A stretch of DNA of 64,000 nt, from positions 518,744 through 582,743 of the forward strand of contig NZ_NKYF01000002.1 of assembly GCF_002262885.1 (NCBI RefSeq), read 5' to 3'. The position numbers and the translations under genes were made by a program. The notes under the pieces are model-generated. The model saw nothing but the letters and a program-made list of their open reading frames with translations. It ran no database searches and was not told where the DNA came from. Below, piece by piece: positions 8,799 to 21,302 of this stretch (position 1 is its first letter; every line of letters starts with the position of its first letter). This DNA comes from Pseudonocardia sp. MH-G8. GTDB lineage: Bacteria; Actinomycetota; Actinomycetes; Mycobacteriales; Pseudonocardiaceae.

Positions 8799-10631
8799 AT
8801 GGGCCACTTCAGGAGCAACCTGCGGGACCTCGAGTTCAACCTCTTCGAGGTGTTCCGGGTGCAGGACCGGTTGGGCAGCACGCCCTACGACGCGATCGAC
8901 ACCGACACCGTGCGCGGAGTGCTCACCGAGCTGAACGCGCTGGCCACCGGCCCGCTGGCCGAGTCGTTCGTCGACGCCGACCGCAACCCGCCGGTGTTCG
9001 ACCCGGCCACGCACTCCGTCACGCTGCCGCAGTCGCTCAAGGACAGCTACCGAGCGCTCTGGGACGGCGAGTGGTGGCGGCTGAGCCTGCCGGCCGAGCT
9101 CGGCGGCTACGGCATCCCGTCCACCGTCCAATGGGCGGCCTCCGAGCTGATCCTCGGCTCGAATCCCGCCGCCTTCATGTACATGGCCGGACCGAACTTC
9201 GCCTCCGTGGTGCACCGCAACGGCACGGAGCAGCAGAAGCGCTGGGCCGAGCTCATGATCGAGCGCGGGTGGGGAGCCACCATGGTGCTCACCGAGCCCG
9301 ACGCGGGCTCGGACGTGGGCGCGGGGCGCACGAAGGCCGTGCAGGAGCCGGACGGCACCTGGCACATCGAGGGCGTCAAGCGCTTCATCACCTCGGCCGA
9401 GCACGACCTCAGCGAGAACATCATGCACCTCGTGCTGGCCCGCCCGGAGGGCGCCAGGACCGGCACCAAGGGCCTGTCGCTGTTCCTCGTGCCGAAGTTC
9501 CACTTCGACCCGGAGACCGGCGAGCCGGGCGAGCGCAACGGCGCCTTCGTCACGAACGTCGAGCACAAGATGGGCCTCAAGGGCTCCACGACGTGCGAGC
9601 TCACCTTCGGCCAGCACGGCACACCCGCCGTGGGCTGGCTCCTCGGCGAGGTGCACAACGGCATCGCCCAGATGTTCCAGGTGATCGAGTACGCCCGGAT
9701 GATGGTGGGCACCAAGGCCATCGGCACGCTCTCGGCCGGGTACCTGGCCGCGCTGGAGTACGCCAAGGAGCGGGTGCAGGGCGCCGACCTCACCCGGCAG
9801 CTCGACAAGACGGCCCCGCGCGTGACGATCACGCACCACCCGGACGTCCGGCGCATCCTGATGCTGCAGAAGGCCTACGCCGAGGGCCTGCGCGCCTTGT
9901 ACACCTACACGGCCACCTTCCAGGAGCAGATCGCCACGGGCGAGGCCACCGGCGCCGACACCACGCTCGCGTCGCGCGTGAACGACCTGCTGCTGCCCAT
10001 CGTCAAGGGCGTGGGGTCCGAGCGCGCCAGCGAGCAGCTCCTGCTGTCCCTGCAGACGCTCGGCGGGTCGGGGTACCTGCAGGACTACCCGATCGAGCAG
10101 TACATCCGGGACGCGAAGATCGATTCCCTCTACGAGGGCACCACGGCGATCCAGTCGCTCGACCTGCTGTTCCGCAAGATCGTGCGCGACAACGGTCAGG
10201 CGCTGGGCCACGTGGCCGGCGAGATCCAGGCCTTCCTCGACGCGGAGGCGGGCAACGGGCGCCTCAAGGAGGAGCGCGCCCTGCTCGCCACGGCGCTCAC
10301 CGACGTCCAGGGGATGCTCGGCACGCTCACCGGCTTCCTGATGGCCTCGGGCGAGGACCCCACGAGCCTGTACAAGGTCGGGCAGAACAGCGTCCGGCTG
10401 CTGATGGCGCTGGGCGACGTGCTGATCGGCTGGCTGCTCCTGCGTCAGGCCGAGGTGGCGCTCACGGCGCTGGGCGGGGAGCCGTCGGACCGGGACAAGG
10501 CGTTCTACGAGGGCAAGGTGGGCGCCGCCCGGTTCTTCGCGAAGACGGTGCTGCCCCAGCTGAGCGCGCAGCGCGCGATCCTGGAGAGCACCGACAACAG
10601 CCTGATGGAGCTGCCCGAGGCGGCCTTCTAG
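8799..10631 (+). CDS. Long-form acyl-CoA dehydrogenase, FadE5-like
   Basis: 610 aa from the ATG at 8799 (GGGGAG at about 8784-8790), the length of mycobacterial FadE5 (about 611 aa) rather than the usual 380-400 aa. The start [19 protein letters not shown] is the family N-terminus. Acyl-CoA dehydrogenase motifs include [32 protein letters not shown] and [16 protein letters not shown]. The expected catalytic glutamate is in [13 protein letters not shown] (about residue 446). It introduces the first double bond in acyl-CoA beta-oxidation using FAD. It is a single-gene unit followed by a stem-loop, with operator-like sites upstream. Confidence 0.9.
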   Translation: MGHFRSNLRDLEFNLFEVFRVQDRLGSTPYDAIDTDTVRGVLTELNALATGPLAESFVDADRNPPVFDPATHSVTLPQSLKDSYRALWDGEWWRLSLPAELGGYGIPSTVQWAASELILGSNPAAFMYMAGPNFASVVHRNGTEQQKRWAELMIERGWGATMVLTEPDAGSDVGAGRTKAVQEPDGTWHIEGVKRFITSAEHDLSENIMHLVLARPEGARTGTKGLSLFLVPKFHFDPETGEPGERNGAFVTNVEHKMGLKGSTTCELTFGQHGTPAVGWLLGEVHNGIAQMFQVIEYARMMVGTKAIGTLSAGYLAALEYAKERVQGADLTRQLDKTAPRVTITHHPDVRRILMLQKAYAEGLRALYTYTATFQEQIATGEATGADTTLASRVNDLLLPIVKGVGSERASEQLLLSLQTLGGSGYLQDYPIEQYIRDAKIDSLYEGTTAIQSLDLLFRKIVRDNGQALGHVAGEIQAFLDAEAGNGRLKEERALLATALTDVQGMLGTLTGFLMASGEDPTSLYKVGQNSVRLLMALGDVLIGWLLLRQAEVALTALGGEPSDRDKAFYEGKVGAARFFAKTVLPQLSAQRAILESTDNSLMELPEAAF

Positions 10632-10641
10632 CCCTCACCCC

Positions 10642-10687
10642 GGGTTGCCACTTCACGCAGTGCAGGTCTTGCGTGGAGTGGCCACCC
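10642..10687. terminator. Stem-loop after fadE5-like gene
   Basis: 18-bp inverted repeat (arms 10642-10659 and 10670-10687, 16 of 18 pairs, 10-nt loop) just past the dehydrogenase stop. There is no clear U-tract. Confidence 0.6.
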
Positions 10688-10742
10688 GAGTCTGTGAAGT
10701 GCGTCATACCGGCGTGGGTTGCTGTGGTGGCGACTGCCTAAT

Positions 10743-10754
10743 GTGAGCGCTCAC
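10743..10754. promoter_or_regulatory. LacI-type operator 1
   Basis: GTGAGCGCTCAC is a perfect 12-bp palindrome with the central CG of LacI/GalR-family operators, 54 bp (about five helical turns) from operator 2, upstream of the lacI-like gene. Confidence 0.75.
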
Positions 10755-10796
10755 GAAGCGCGCTCGTCGTGGGTGCGCCACGTTGCGCGCAGCACT

Positions 10797-10808
10797 GTGA
10801 GCGTTCAC
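10797..10808. promoter_or_regulatory. LacI-type operator 2
   Basis: GTGAGCGTTCAC differs from operator 1 by one base and sits 5 bp before the regulator's first GTG. Binding here would block its own transcription, so autorepression of the lacI-lacZ unit is likely. Confidence 0.75.
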
Positions 10809-10812
10809 GGGG

Positions 10813-14732
<3,920 letters not shown>

Positions 14733-14740
14733 TCGCCTGA

Positions 14741-14781
14741 GCCGCGGTCGCGTCCTGCCCTCGTGAGGACGCGGCCGCGGC
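14741..14781. terminator. Stem-loop between convergent lacZ and CBS gene
   Basis: 16-bp arms (14741-14756 and 14766-14781) pair at 15 of 16 positions around a 9-nt loop. Placed between two converging genes, it probably ends transcription in both directions. Confidence 0.75.
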
Positions 14782-14785
14782 TGCC

Positions 14786-15211
14786 TCAGCCGGCGATGTA
14801 GTTCTGCAACTGGGCCCGTTCGGACTCGAGCAGGTCGATCCGGGCCTTCACCAGGTCGCCGATGCTGACGATGCCCGCCAGCTCGCCGTCGACCACCACG
14901 GGCAGGTGCCGGAAGCGGCGGGAGGTCATCACGGCCGCGAGGTCGGTGACGTCGTCACCGGGACTGCAGGTGGTGACCTCGGTGGTCATGATGTCGGCCA
15001 CCCGCGCCTCGAGCAGCCCCGGGCCGCCGGCGTGCAGGCGGCGCACGACGTCCCGCTCCGAGACGATGCCGACGAGCCGCCCGCCGTCGACGACGGGCAG
15101 CGCACCCACGTTGTGGGCGGCCAGCTCGCTGATCAACCGGCTGACCGTGGCGCCCGGTTCCACCGTGGCCACGGCATTGCCCTTGTTCCGCAGCACGTCC
15201 GCGATCCGCAT
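14786..15211 (-). CDS. Tandem CBS-domain protein
   Basis: 141 aa from ATG at 15211. It consists of two CBS motifs (about residues 8-60 and 72-130), each with the typical pattern: LISELAAHNVGALPVVDGG then LVGIVSERDVVRRL, and LAAVMTSRRFRHLPVV then LAGIVSIGDLVKAR. No other domain is present. Such stand-alone Bateman modules bind adenine nucleotides and regulate partners, but the partner is unknown here. Separate from the VanW gene by about 65 bp on the same strand. Confidence 0.9.
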   Translation of the reverse strand: MRIADVLRNKGNAVATVEPGATVSRLISELAAHNVGALPVVDGGRLVGIVSERDVVRRLHAGGPGLLEARVADIMTTEVTTCSPGDDVTDLAAVMTSRRFRHLPVVVDGELAGIVSIGDLVKARIDLLESERAQLQNYIAG

Positions 15212-15275
15212 CCCGAACCCCCGATCTCGTCGTCGCTGACTGTCGTCGCTGACGGATCGAGGGTACGGGCAGCGG

Positions 15276-17636
15276 TCACTCCTCGCACACGATGCGCGGC
15301 GCCGGGTTGTACCGGGTGGTCATGGTCTCGCTGCGCGTCTCGCCGGTGCTGACGTTGCGCAGCGTGCGGGTGTCGGTGATCGTGAACCCCGGCTTGCCAG
15401 TGCTCGGGTGGCAGTCCTCGCCGGCCGGCAGCGTCAGCTCGTTGGGTTCGGTGGGCTTGGTGCGCGGCCCGAACGACCCTGTGACCTCGAACTGGCGCTG
15501 ACCGAAGATCTGCACGGTGAGCGAGGTCGGGGTCCAGTTGGTGCGGATCAGCACCGGTGTGGGGTTGTCGTTGCGGAAGCGGTTGTCGATCGCCCCGGTG
15601 GCGATCGTCGCCTCCCGGCCCGCCGGGTAGCGGCTGATGTAGAAGCTGTGCGCCTGGTGCTCGAGCAGCGTCATTCCGGCGAAGTACGAGGCGTTGTACA
15701 GCGTGGTGGACACCTGCGACACACCGCCTGCGATGCCGGTGGCCGAGCGCCCGTCCTGGATCACGCCGGCTTCGACGTACCCGTTGGACGCGGTGCGCGG
15801 CCCGGTGACGGCGTCGAGGCTGAACGTCTCGCCCGGCTGCACGACGGTGCCGTTGACCAGCTGGGCCGCGCGGCGGATGTTCACTCCCGAGTCGGCGGCG
15901 AACCCGCCGGTGGTGAACTCGCCGATGACCTCCGGGTTGCCCAGCGCCTGCAGCTCCTCGGTGGTGACCTCTGCGGGCTGGTCGGCGTAGACGGCGGTGA
16001 TCTCCCGCGGCGGCGCACCGGTGAGCACGCCCAGCAGCTGGGCGAGCGTGGCCTCGTAGTCGACGCCGCGACCGTCCTGGGACGGCACGACGACCGGCCG
16101 GCCGCCGGAGAACTCGAACGTGGCATCGCGGCCGGGCACCTCGGACGCCGCCATCTGCGGCGCGAGGGCCTCCTGCACGGCCTGCTGGTTCAGCTCCGGA
16201 ACCAGGTCGCCGTTCGCCGCCGCGAAGCTGAGCGACGCTGCGATCACCTCGGGCGTGAGCTCTCCGCGCACGTCGTTCTCCCCGACGACCGTGACCGGGG
16301 CCGCGACCGCGGGCTGTGCGACCTGCTCGATGGCGGCGGCGACGTCCTCGGGCGTGGTGGTGGCCGGCAGCTCGATGAGGGGCAGCGCGACGGCGCTCCC
16401 GTTCGCCCACTCCCGCTGCAGGACCTCGGCGGACGCGGCCACGTCGAGTCGCTGGCCGGGCTTCGGGTCCACCGGCTGCGGCTGCGTGCCCTCGAACCGC
16501 ACCGACCCCTCGACCGGCTCCCGGTCGACGATCGGGCCGAGCTGCTCGAGCGCCTGGCTCAGCGCGGTGGGGTCGGCGCTCGTGACGACACCGACCTCAC
16601 GCTCGCTGAAGAACGAGGTGATCCGGGTGATCGGGTTGAGCGGCTGGGCGCCGGTCTGCTCCATCGTGCTCGCCCAGTTCACCGACAGCCCCGCCGCGAC
16701 GGGGTCGATCTCCCCGCGCACGTCACCGACCGTGACCGGGATCGGCGCCTCCGTGCGGGGACCGATCTCGGCCCGCAGGCGCTCCTCGGCGTCGGCGAGG
16801 GACATGCTGCCCACGCCCACTCCGGCCACCGAGACCCCGCGTGGCACCGAGCCGGCGCTCAGGAGCAGGTCGGCCCCGTACAGCAGACCGAGCCCGACCA
16901 CCACGGCCGAGAGCACCAGGAGGCGCCGACGGCCCCGACCGCGACCGCGGCGACCACCCGGACCACCGGGCCCGTCGTCCACGGGACCGACGCGCGTGGG
17001 CCCGTCCATCGGGGGCATCGGGGGCCGCGCCGCGACCGGGATGCGCTGGGTGGTCTGCTCGGCGGTCGGGCCGGCCGGGGTACGGGGCAGCACCTGGGTG
17101 GCCTCGGCGTCGGGGCCCGGCCAGGACGGGCGCGCACCGCCTGCCGGAACCGCGACGGTGGCCGCCTCCCCGATGGGCGGGTGGCCGTTCGACTCCCCGC
17201 TGACGGGCTGGGCGGCTCCCGCGTGGCCGTTCGGAGCCTGGCCGTTCGGGGCCTGGCCGTTCGGTGCCTGGACGTTGGGGGCCTGGCCGTTGCCGGGCTG
17301 GCCGGTCGGTGCTGCGGCAGCGGGCGAGGCGTTGCCCGCCCGACCGGCCGGCGTGCGCACCGTAGGACTCTCGCTGTCGTCCTCGGCCTCGTCGCGCGGG
17401 CCGGGCGCGGGGCGCGCGGCAGGCGAGGGACGCGCAGCCGGCTGGTCGCCGCTCCCCGCATCCCCCGGAGCCCGGACGGGCGACTCGGCCGCCTGGCCCC
17501 ACTCACCCGACGCGACCTGCGCGGTGCCCCCCGCTGAGCCGCTCGTGTGCGCCTCGTCCGCGCCGTGTCCGTTCTGCGTCGTCTCCGGCTCCGGAGGAGC
17601 CGCCGCCTCCCCAGGCGATGACCGCCGCTCGGGCAT
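15276..17636 (-). CDS. VanW-family cell-envelope protein with PG-binding-like domains
   Basis: 786 aa from ATG at 17636 (AGGGGA about 9 nt upstream; an earlier in-frame TTG is less likely). The N-terminal 230 residues are Pro/Ala/Gly-rich and disordered, including short NGQAP repeats. A basic RGRGRGRR run precedes one transmembrane segment at about 239-260. The outside part carries two divergent putative peptidoglycan-binding modules and a C-terminal VanW domain (about 545-700; GEFTTGGFAADSGVNIRRAA, QPGETFSLDAVTG, GGVSQVSTTLYNASYFAGM). It is anchored in the membrane and probably acts on or binds the cell wall. No vancomycin-resistance genes are nearby, so a resistance role is not implied. Confidence 0.85.
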   Translation of the reverse strand: MPERRSSPGEAAAPPEPETTQNGHGADEAHTSGSAGGTAQVASGEWGQAAESPVRAPGDAGSGDQPAARPSPAARPAPGPRDEAEDDSESPTVRTPAGRAGNASPAAAAPTGQPGNGQAPNVQAPNGQAPNGQAPNGHAGAAQPVSGESNGHPPIGEAATVAVPAGGARPSWPGPDAEATQVLPRTPAGPTAEQTTQRIPVAARPPMPPMDGPTRVGPVDDGPGGPGGRRGRGRGRRRLLVLSAVVVGLGLLYGADLLLSAGSVPRGVSVAGVGVGSMSLADAEERLRAEIGPRTEAPIPVTVGDVRGEIDPVAAGLSVNWASTMEQTGAQPLNPITRITSFFSEREVGVVTSADPTALSQALEQLGPIVDREPVEGSVRFEGTQPQPVDPKPGQRLDVAASAEVLQREWANGSAVALPLIELPATTTPEDVAAAIEQVAQPAVAAPVTVVGENDVRGELTPEVIAASLSFAAANGDLVPELNQQAVQEALAPQMAASEVPGRDATFEFSGGRPVVVPSQDGRGVDYEATLAQLLGVLTGAPPREITAVYADQPAEVTTEELQALGNPEVIGEFTTGGFAADSGVNIRRAAQLVNGTVVQPGETFSLDAVTGPRTASNGYVEAGVIQDGRSATGIAGGVSQVSTTLYNASYFAGMTLLEHQAHSFYISRYPAGREATIATGAIDNRFRNDNPTPVLIRTNWTPTSLTVQIFGQRQFEVTGSFGPRTKPTEPNELTLPAGEDCHPSTGKPGFTITDTRTLRNVSTGETRSETMTTRYNPAPRIVCEE
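17224..17298 (-). repeat. 15-bp tandem repeats coding NGQAP in the VanW-family gene
   Basis: Five tandem copies of a 15-bp unit (plus-strand form TGGCCGTTCGGNGCC, later copies degenerate) encode NGQAP-type pentapeptides in the disordered cytoplasmic tail. Copy number could vary between strains. Confidence 0.75.
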
Positions 17637-17682
17637 GAAGTCCGTTCCCCTCAACCATCGGACCGGGCATCAGCCCGGCTTG

Positions 17683-18033
17683 TCACAGGTACAGCCCCGT
17701 ACCGTGCTCGGTACGCTCCGTGGCGACGGCGTGCACTTCCCGCTCCCGCAAGACCAGGTAGTTGGCTCCGTGCACGTCGACCTCGTACTGGTCGTCACGC
17801 GCGAACAGCACGCGATCGCCGACCTTGACCGTGCGCACGTGTGCCCCCGTGCCGACAACCTCCCCCCAGACAAGACGCTTGGCGACCTCTGCGGTTGCCG
17901 GGATGACGATTCCGGCTCCGCTGCGCCGCTCGCCTGACGACTCCGGCTTCACCAGCACCCGGTCGTGCAGCATCTGGATCTCGAGCTTGGCGTCCTGCAC
18001 CGGCACGATGCTACGAGCCGGGTCCGACACCAC
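17683..18033 (-). CDS. GroES-like (Cpn10-family) protein
   Basis: 116 aa from GTG at 18033 (GTG 18030 or ATG 17973 are alternatives). The Cpn10 pattern is clear: MLHDRVLVKPESSGERRSGAG, VIPATAEVAKRLVWGEVVGTG, VKVGDRVLFARDD and YLVLREREVHAV. It ends in TGLYL. Extensions at both ends set it apart from the canonical 97-aa GroES of the groESL operon, and no groEL follows. A divergent actinobacterial co-chaperonin paralogue is the best reading. It is followed 46 bp downstream by the VanW-family gene on the same strand. Confidence 0.85.
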   Translation of the reverse strand: MVSDPARSIVPVQDAKLEIQMLHDRVLVKPESSGERRSGAGIVIPATAEVAKRLVWGEVVGTGAHVRTVKVGDRVLFARDDQYEVDVHGANYLVLREREVHAVATERTEHGTGLYL

Positions 18034-18054
18034 ACTGACCGGCCCGTATGGGAA

Positions 18055-18101
18055 AGCCCCGCGGTGCTGTCAGGTCGGGGGTCCGACAGCACCGCGGGGC
18101 T
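18055..18101 (-). terminator. Rho-independent-type terminator after AAA ATPase gene
   Basis: Perfect 17-bp arms (18055-18071 and 18085-18101) with a 13-nt loop. On the minus strand it is followed by TTTCCC. It lies downstream of the ATPase gene and just before the GroES-like gene. Confidence 0.8.
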
Positions 18102-18183
18102 GTACTGAGAATCGGACATGAGGGCCCTGTCGTTACCTCTGATCCGCGTACGCGCCGAATTCACCCGTTCGGACCATGGCAGG

Positions 18184-19404
18184 TCAGGGTTGCGTGAGCA
18201 GGTACCGGCCGAAGTGGGGAACTGTGAACGCGATCTGCCCGCGCTGCGCCGAGAAGACGAGCCCCTTCTTCAGGAGGCTGTCGCGGGCGGGCGAGAGCGA
18301 CGAGGCCTTGCGTGAGAGGTGGTCAGCGATCCCGGAGGTGCCCACGGGATCGTCGCGACCCTCGGCCAGCTCGGCCATCGCCCGCAGGTATTCCCGTTCC
18401 GCCGGGGTGGCGCGCTCGTACCGCGAGCCGAAGAAGCCCACTGCGAGCTCGCCCTCGGCCTCCGGTGCCGCCAGCTTGACGTCGGCCGCACCGATCGGGC
18501 TGCGCGGCGCCGCATCCCAGGCAGCCTTCCCGTAGGCCTGCACGAAGTACGGGTAGCCGCCGGAGGCCTCGTACAGCACGTCGAGGGCGTCGATGTCGAA
18601 GGTGGCGTCCTCCCGTTCGGCAGGCGCGAGCAGCGCGAAGTCGGCGTCGGCGCGGTCGAGCTTGTCGATGCGGGAGTACTTGAACAGGCGCTCCGAGTAC
18701 GACTTCGATGCCGAGAGCACCGCAGGCAGGTGCGGCAGGCCTGCGCCCACCACGACGAGCGGAGCCCGTGACTGGGACAGCTCGTGGCACGCCGCGCAGA
18801 GTGCGGAGACGTCGTCGGGGCGCAGGTCCTGCATCTCGTCGATGAGCAGCGCCACGCCCGTTCCGACGTCCTTGGCGAGCTCGGCCACCTCGGTGAACAG
18901 CTCGACGAGGTCGATCTCGATGTCCCCCGAATCGGCCCGGCCGCTGGCCACCGGCACGTCGATGCCGGGTTGCCAGCGCTCGCGCAGCTTGGCCCCGTCG
19001 GGCGCCGAGCGCAGGGCGAACGCCTTGAGCACGCCCAGTACCTCGTCGGCCCGCTCCGGGTCGACGGGCTCGTCGCCCGCCCGCTCCGGGTCGCGGTGGC
19101 GCACGGCGAGGTCGCGGATCGCGCGGTGCAGGGCGGCGGCGAGAGGGCGGCGCAGGTCCGCGTCCGGCCGCGCCTCGATCTTGCCGGCACCCCAGCCTGC
19201 GCGCAGCGCCATCGACCGCAGCTCACCGAGCAGGACCGTCTTGCCGACGCCGCGCAGCCCCGTGAGCACCAGGCTGCGTTCCGGCCGGCCCCGCGACACG
19301 CGTTCGAGCACGATCTCGAACGCGTCGAGCTCCTTGTCGCGGCCGGCCAGCTCGGGGGGCCGCTGGCCCGCTCCGGGCGCGAACGGGTTCCGCACGGGGT
19401 CCAC
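18184..19404 (-). CDS. AAA-family ATPase of the archaeal-ATPase/ORC-like type
   Basis: 406 aa from GTG at 19404. Walker A is TGLRGVGKT (residues 48-56) and Walker B is ALLIDEMQDLRPDD. A sensor-like region, GYPYFVQAYGKAAWD, precedes a winged-helix-like C-terminus (GTSGIADHLSRKASSLSPAR, DSLLKKGLV). The overall design resembles ORC/Cdc6-like or STAND-related single-protein ATPases. A role in DNA binding or in regulation is inferred from the winged helix only. The gene stands alone, with its own terminator. Confidence 0.8.
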   Translation of the reverse strand: MDPVRNPFAPGAGQRPPELAGRDKELDAFEIVLERVSRGRPERSLVLTGLRGVGKTVLLGELRSMALRAGWGAGKIEARPDADLRRPLAAALHRAIRDLAVRHRDPERAGDEPVDPERADEVLGVLKAFALRSAPDGAKLRERWQPGIDVPVASGRADSGDIEIDLVELFTEVAELAKDVGTGVALLIDEMQDLRPDDVSALCAACHELSQSRAPLVVVGAGLPHLPAVLSASKSYSERLFKYSRIDKLDRADADFALLAPAEREDATFDIDALDVLYEASGGYPYFVQAYGKAAWDAAPRSPIGAADVKLAAPEAEGELAVGFFGSRYERATPAEREYLRAMAELAEGRDDPVGTSGIADHLSRKASSLSPARDSLLKKGLVFSAQRGQIAFTVPHFGRYLLTQP

Positions 19405-19438
19405 CCATCGGACGGTATCGGCGGATCTTGCTCAAATC

Positions 19439-19533
19439 CTAGAAGCGGCTATCGAAGACGATGGCGTGTCGCCGATCGCTCCCTCTACCGCTTTCTACGA
19501 TGCTCTCTAGAGTCCGCGATACTCCACGATCAG
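19439..19533 (+). repeat. CTAGA repeat, copies 1 and 2
   Basis: Copy 1 begins CTAGA at 19439 (degenerate). Copy 2 begins CTAGAG at 19507 and runs about 27 bp with GATACTCC and CGATCAG. Upstream of copy 2 a further 33 bp (GATCGC, CTCTAC, GCTT) also matches copy 3. It sits between the oxidoreductase stop and the ATPase start. Function unknown. Confidence 0.6.
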
Positions 19534-20549
19534 CCCGGCAGGGCGCCCGCCCGTGCGTCCACGACGGATGCGCCGATCTCGGTCAACCGCTCGACCGCGT
19601 AGGCCGGGTCGATCAGGGACTCCGGCATGTGGATGCCCGGCGGGACCGCCTCGCCGCGCATCCCGAGCAGCCGTTCCACACCGAGGGCGATGCCGAGCGC
19701 AGTCAGGGGCCGCTGCCCCTCCGCGTGGACGAGGTGATGAGCGGTGTGCAGCGGTGCACCCGCCGGATCCACCCCGTCGATGTCGATGCGGATCTCGACG
19801 GACGGCTGCCCGCCGCCGCGCCGGCCCGCGGACTCGCCGACCGCGAAGTCGAAGCGCACTCCTCGCGCGCCCGTCGCGAGGGCCAGGCTCGGCACGTCGA
19901 GGATCGCGATGCTCTGCGCCGCCAGCACGGTGCCGTCGACGCTGCGCACCTCGCCCTGCACCTCGGGGCCACCGACCCAGGTGAAGACGCCGTCGCGGCG
20001 CTGCAGCCCTGCCGAGGTGGCGGCCAACAAGCGTTCCAGGTCCGCCAGCGCCGCCGGTCCGCCGACGTCCTGCTCGTCCAGGACGGCACCGACCCGGATG
20101 GCGTCGACCCGGCCGAACTCCCGGGCCAGGTGCAGCGCCACGAGGACGCCGACGCCGGCGCAGTAGTGGCTGGCCACGAGGATCGGCGAGGTCGCCGGCC
20201 GCTGGACACCTGCCACGACCTCGGGGGCGATGTCGATCAGGCCACTGGAGATGCTGAGGTAGGGCACCGCGTGCCGCTGCGCGTGGCGCAACCCGTGCAG
20301 GTGGTCGTCCCACAGCGCGGCGACCACCGCCGAGCAGCGGTGACCGGCCGGGAGGCCGAGGTCGCTGCGCCCCACGTCGCCGGCGACGGCCGTGGCATTG
20401 CCGAGTTCGTCGGCCACCCGCTGGGCGCGGTCGACGTCCCGGGCCGCGATCGTCAGGGGCAGCGTGGGATGCCACCTCCGCAGGACGGCGGCGGCGCCCG
20501 CGCCCGCCTGCCCCGAACCCCCGAGGATCAGTACTGGATCACGTTCCAC
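19530..20549 (-). CDS. NAD(P)-binding oxidoreductase, saccharopine-dehydrogenase-like
   Basis: 339 aa from GTG at 20549. The Rossmann start VLILGGSGQAGAGAAAVLRR, then LTIAARDVDRAQRVADELG and the conserved YLSISSGLIDIAPEVV fit the saccharopine-dehydrogenase/NAD(P)-dependent oxidoreductase group. The C-terminal half has no motif I can assign, and the substrate is unknown. It is divergent from a TetR regulator across 78 bp with two operator-like repeats, so it is probably the regulator's target. Confidence 0.75.
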   Translation of the reverse strand: MERDPVLILGGSGQAGAGAAAVLRRWHPTLPLTIAARDVDRAQRVADELGNATAVAGDVGRSDLGLPAGHRCSAVVAALWDDHLHGLRHAQRHAVPYLSISSGLIDIAPEVVAGVQRPATSPILVASHYCAGVGVLVALHLAREFGRVDAIRVGAVLDEQDVGGPAALADLERLLAATSAGLQRRDGVFTWVGGPEVQGEVRSVDGTVLAAQSIAILDVPSLALATGARGVRFDFAVGESAGRRGGGQPSVEIRIDIDGVDPAGAPLHTAHHLVHAEGQRPLTALGIALGVERLLGMRGEAVPPGIHMPESLIDPAYAVERLTEIGASVVDARAGALPG

Positions 20550-20571
20550 GACTACCTCGATCCCTCGTAGC

Positions 20572-20596
20572 TACATTTTGTAACTTACACTTTGTA
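20572..20596. promoter_or_regulatory. Tandem TetR-type operator TACAYTTTGTA
   Basis: TACATTTTGTA (20572-20582) and TACACTTTGTA (20586-20596), spaced 14 bp, each have TACA/TGTA arms. They lie between the divergent oxidoreductase and tetR starts in a locally AT-rich stretch, so the regulator probably controls both genes. Confidence 0.75.
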
Positions 20597-20627
20597 GCTT
20601 AGAGTGGGTTGGAGCGCAAGGAGGGCG

Positions 20628-21224
20628 ATGACGACGACGCGACCGGGCCGCCTGTCCAAGCAGGCCAGGCGGGAGCAGTTGCTCGACACCGCCCTGGGGG
20701 TCGTGCGCGCGCACGGCGCGGACGGCCTGACCCTGGTCACCCTCGCGGAGGCCGCCGAGGTGAGCAGGCCGATCGCGTACGACCACTTCGGCACGCGCTC
20801 CGGCCTCCTGCTCGCGCTCTACCGGCGGCTCGAGGAGCGGCACCGGGCAGCGCTGGCCGAGGCACTGCGGACCGCCGTGCCCACCGCCGGCGCGGTCGCG
20901 CGCGTCATGAGCGCCGCGTACTTCGACTGCGTCACCGACATGCCCGAGTTCGCCGCCGTCTCCGCCGCACTGAAGGGGAACCCGGAGGTCGAGGCGAGCC
21001 GGCACGAGATGCTCGACGGCTACACGGACCTGATGGTCGCCGCCCTGACGCCGCACTCCGACCTGCCGACCGGCGCACTGCTGCTGCGCTGCGCCGGCGT
21101 GCTGGGTGCGGCCGAGGCGATCGCCGCCGAGCTGGCCCGCGAGCGCACCACCGCCGCCGACGCGGTCACCGCACTGGCCGACCTGATCCTCGGCGGCCTC
21201 ATCACCGCGGACCACCGCCGGTAG
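20628..21224 (+). CDS. TetR-family regulator
   Basis: 198 aa from ATG at 20628, with AAGGAGGG ending 2-3 nt before it. The N-terminal TetR helix-turn-helix reads REQLLDTALGVVRAHGADGL, then LAEAAEVSRPIAYDHFGTRSG. The ligand-binding C-terminal domain is of a common TetR type (AAYFDCVTDMPEFAAV). It probably represses itself and the divergent oxidoreductase through the TACAYTTTGTA repeats. The ligand is unknown. Confidence 0.9.
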   Translation: MTTTRPGRLSKQARREQLLDTALGVVRAHGADGLTLVTLAEAAEVSRPIAYDHFGTRSGLLLALYRRLEERHRAALAEALRTAVPTAGAVARVMSAAYFDCVTDMPEFAAVSAALKGNPEVEASRHEMLDGYTDLMVAALTPHSDLPTGALLLRCAGVLGAAEAIAAELARERTTAADAVTALADLILGGLITADHRR

Positions 21225-21274
21225 CAGGCGGCATGGACTCCGATCGCCCTCTCTACGGCTTCATCGTGAAGCTG

Positions 21275-21302
21275 CTAGAAAGCGCGAGAAACGGCGATCA
21301 GG
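21275..21302 (+). repeat. CTAGA repeat, copy 3
   Basis: CTAGAA at 21275 starts a 27-bp match (19 of 27 to copy 2) ending CGATCAG. The 33 bp before it also resemble copy 2. It lies between convergent tetR and DUF1206 genes and overlaps the DUF1206 stop codon. Confidence 0.6.

Noticed and set aside
17224..17298. NGQAP repeats as a separate mobile or regulatory repeat
   Set aside because: They keep the reading frame of the VanW-family gene and encode a disordered tail.
15276..17636. Vancomycin-resistance function for the VanW-domain gene
   Set aside because: No vanHAX or vanRS genes occur nearby, and VanW domains are widespread in non-resistant actinobacteria.
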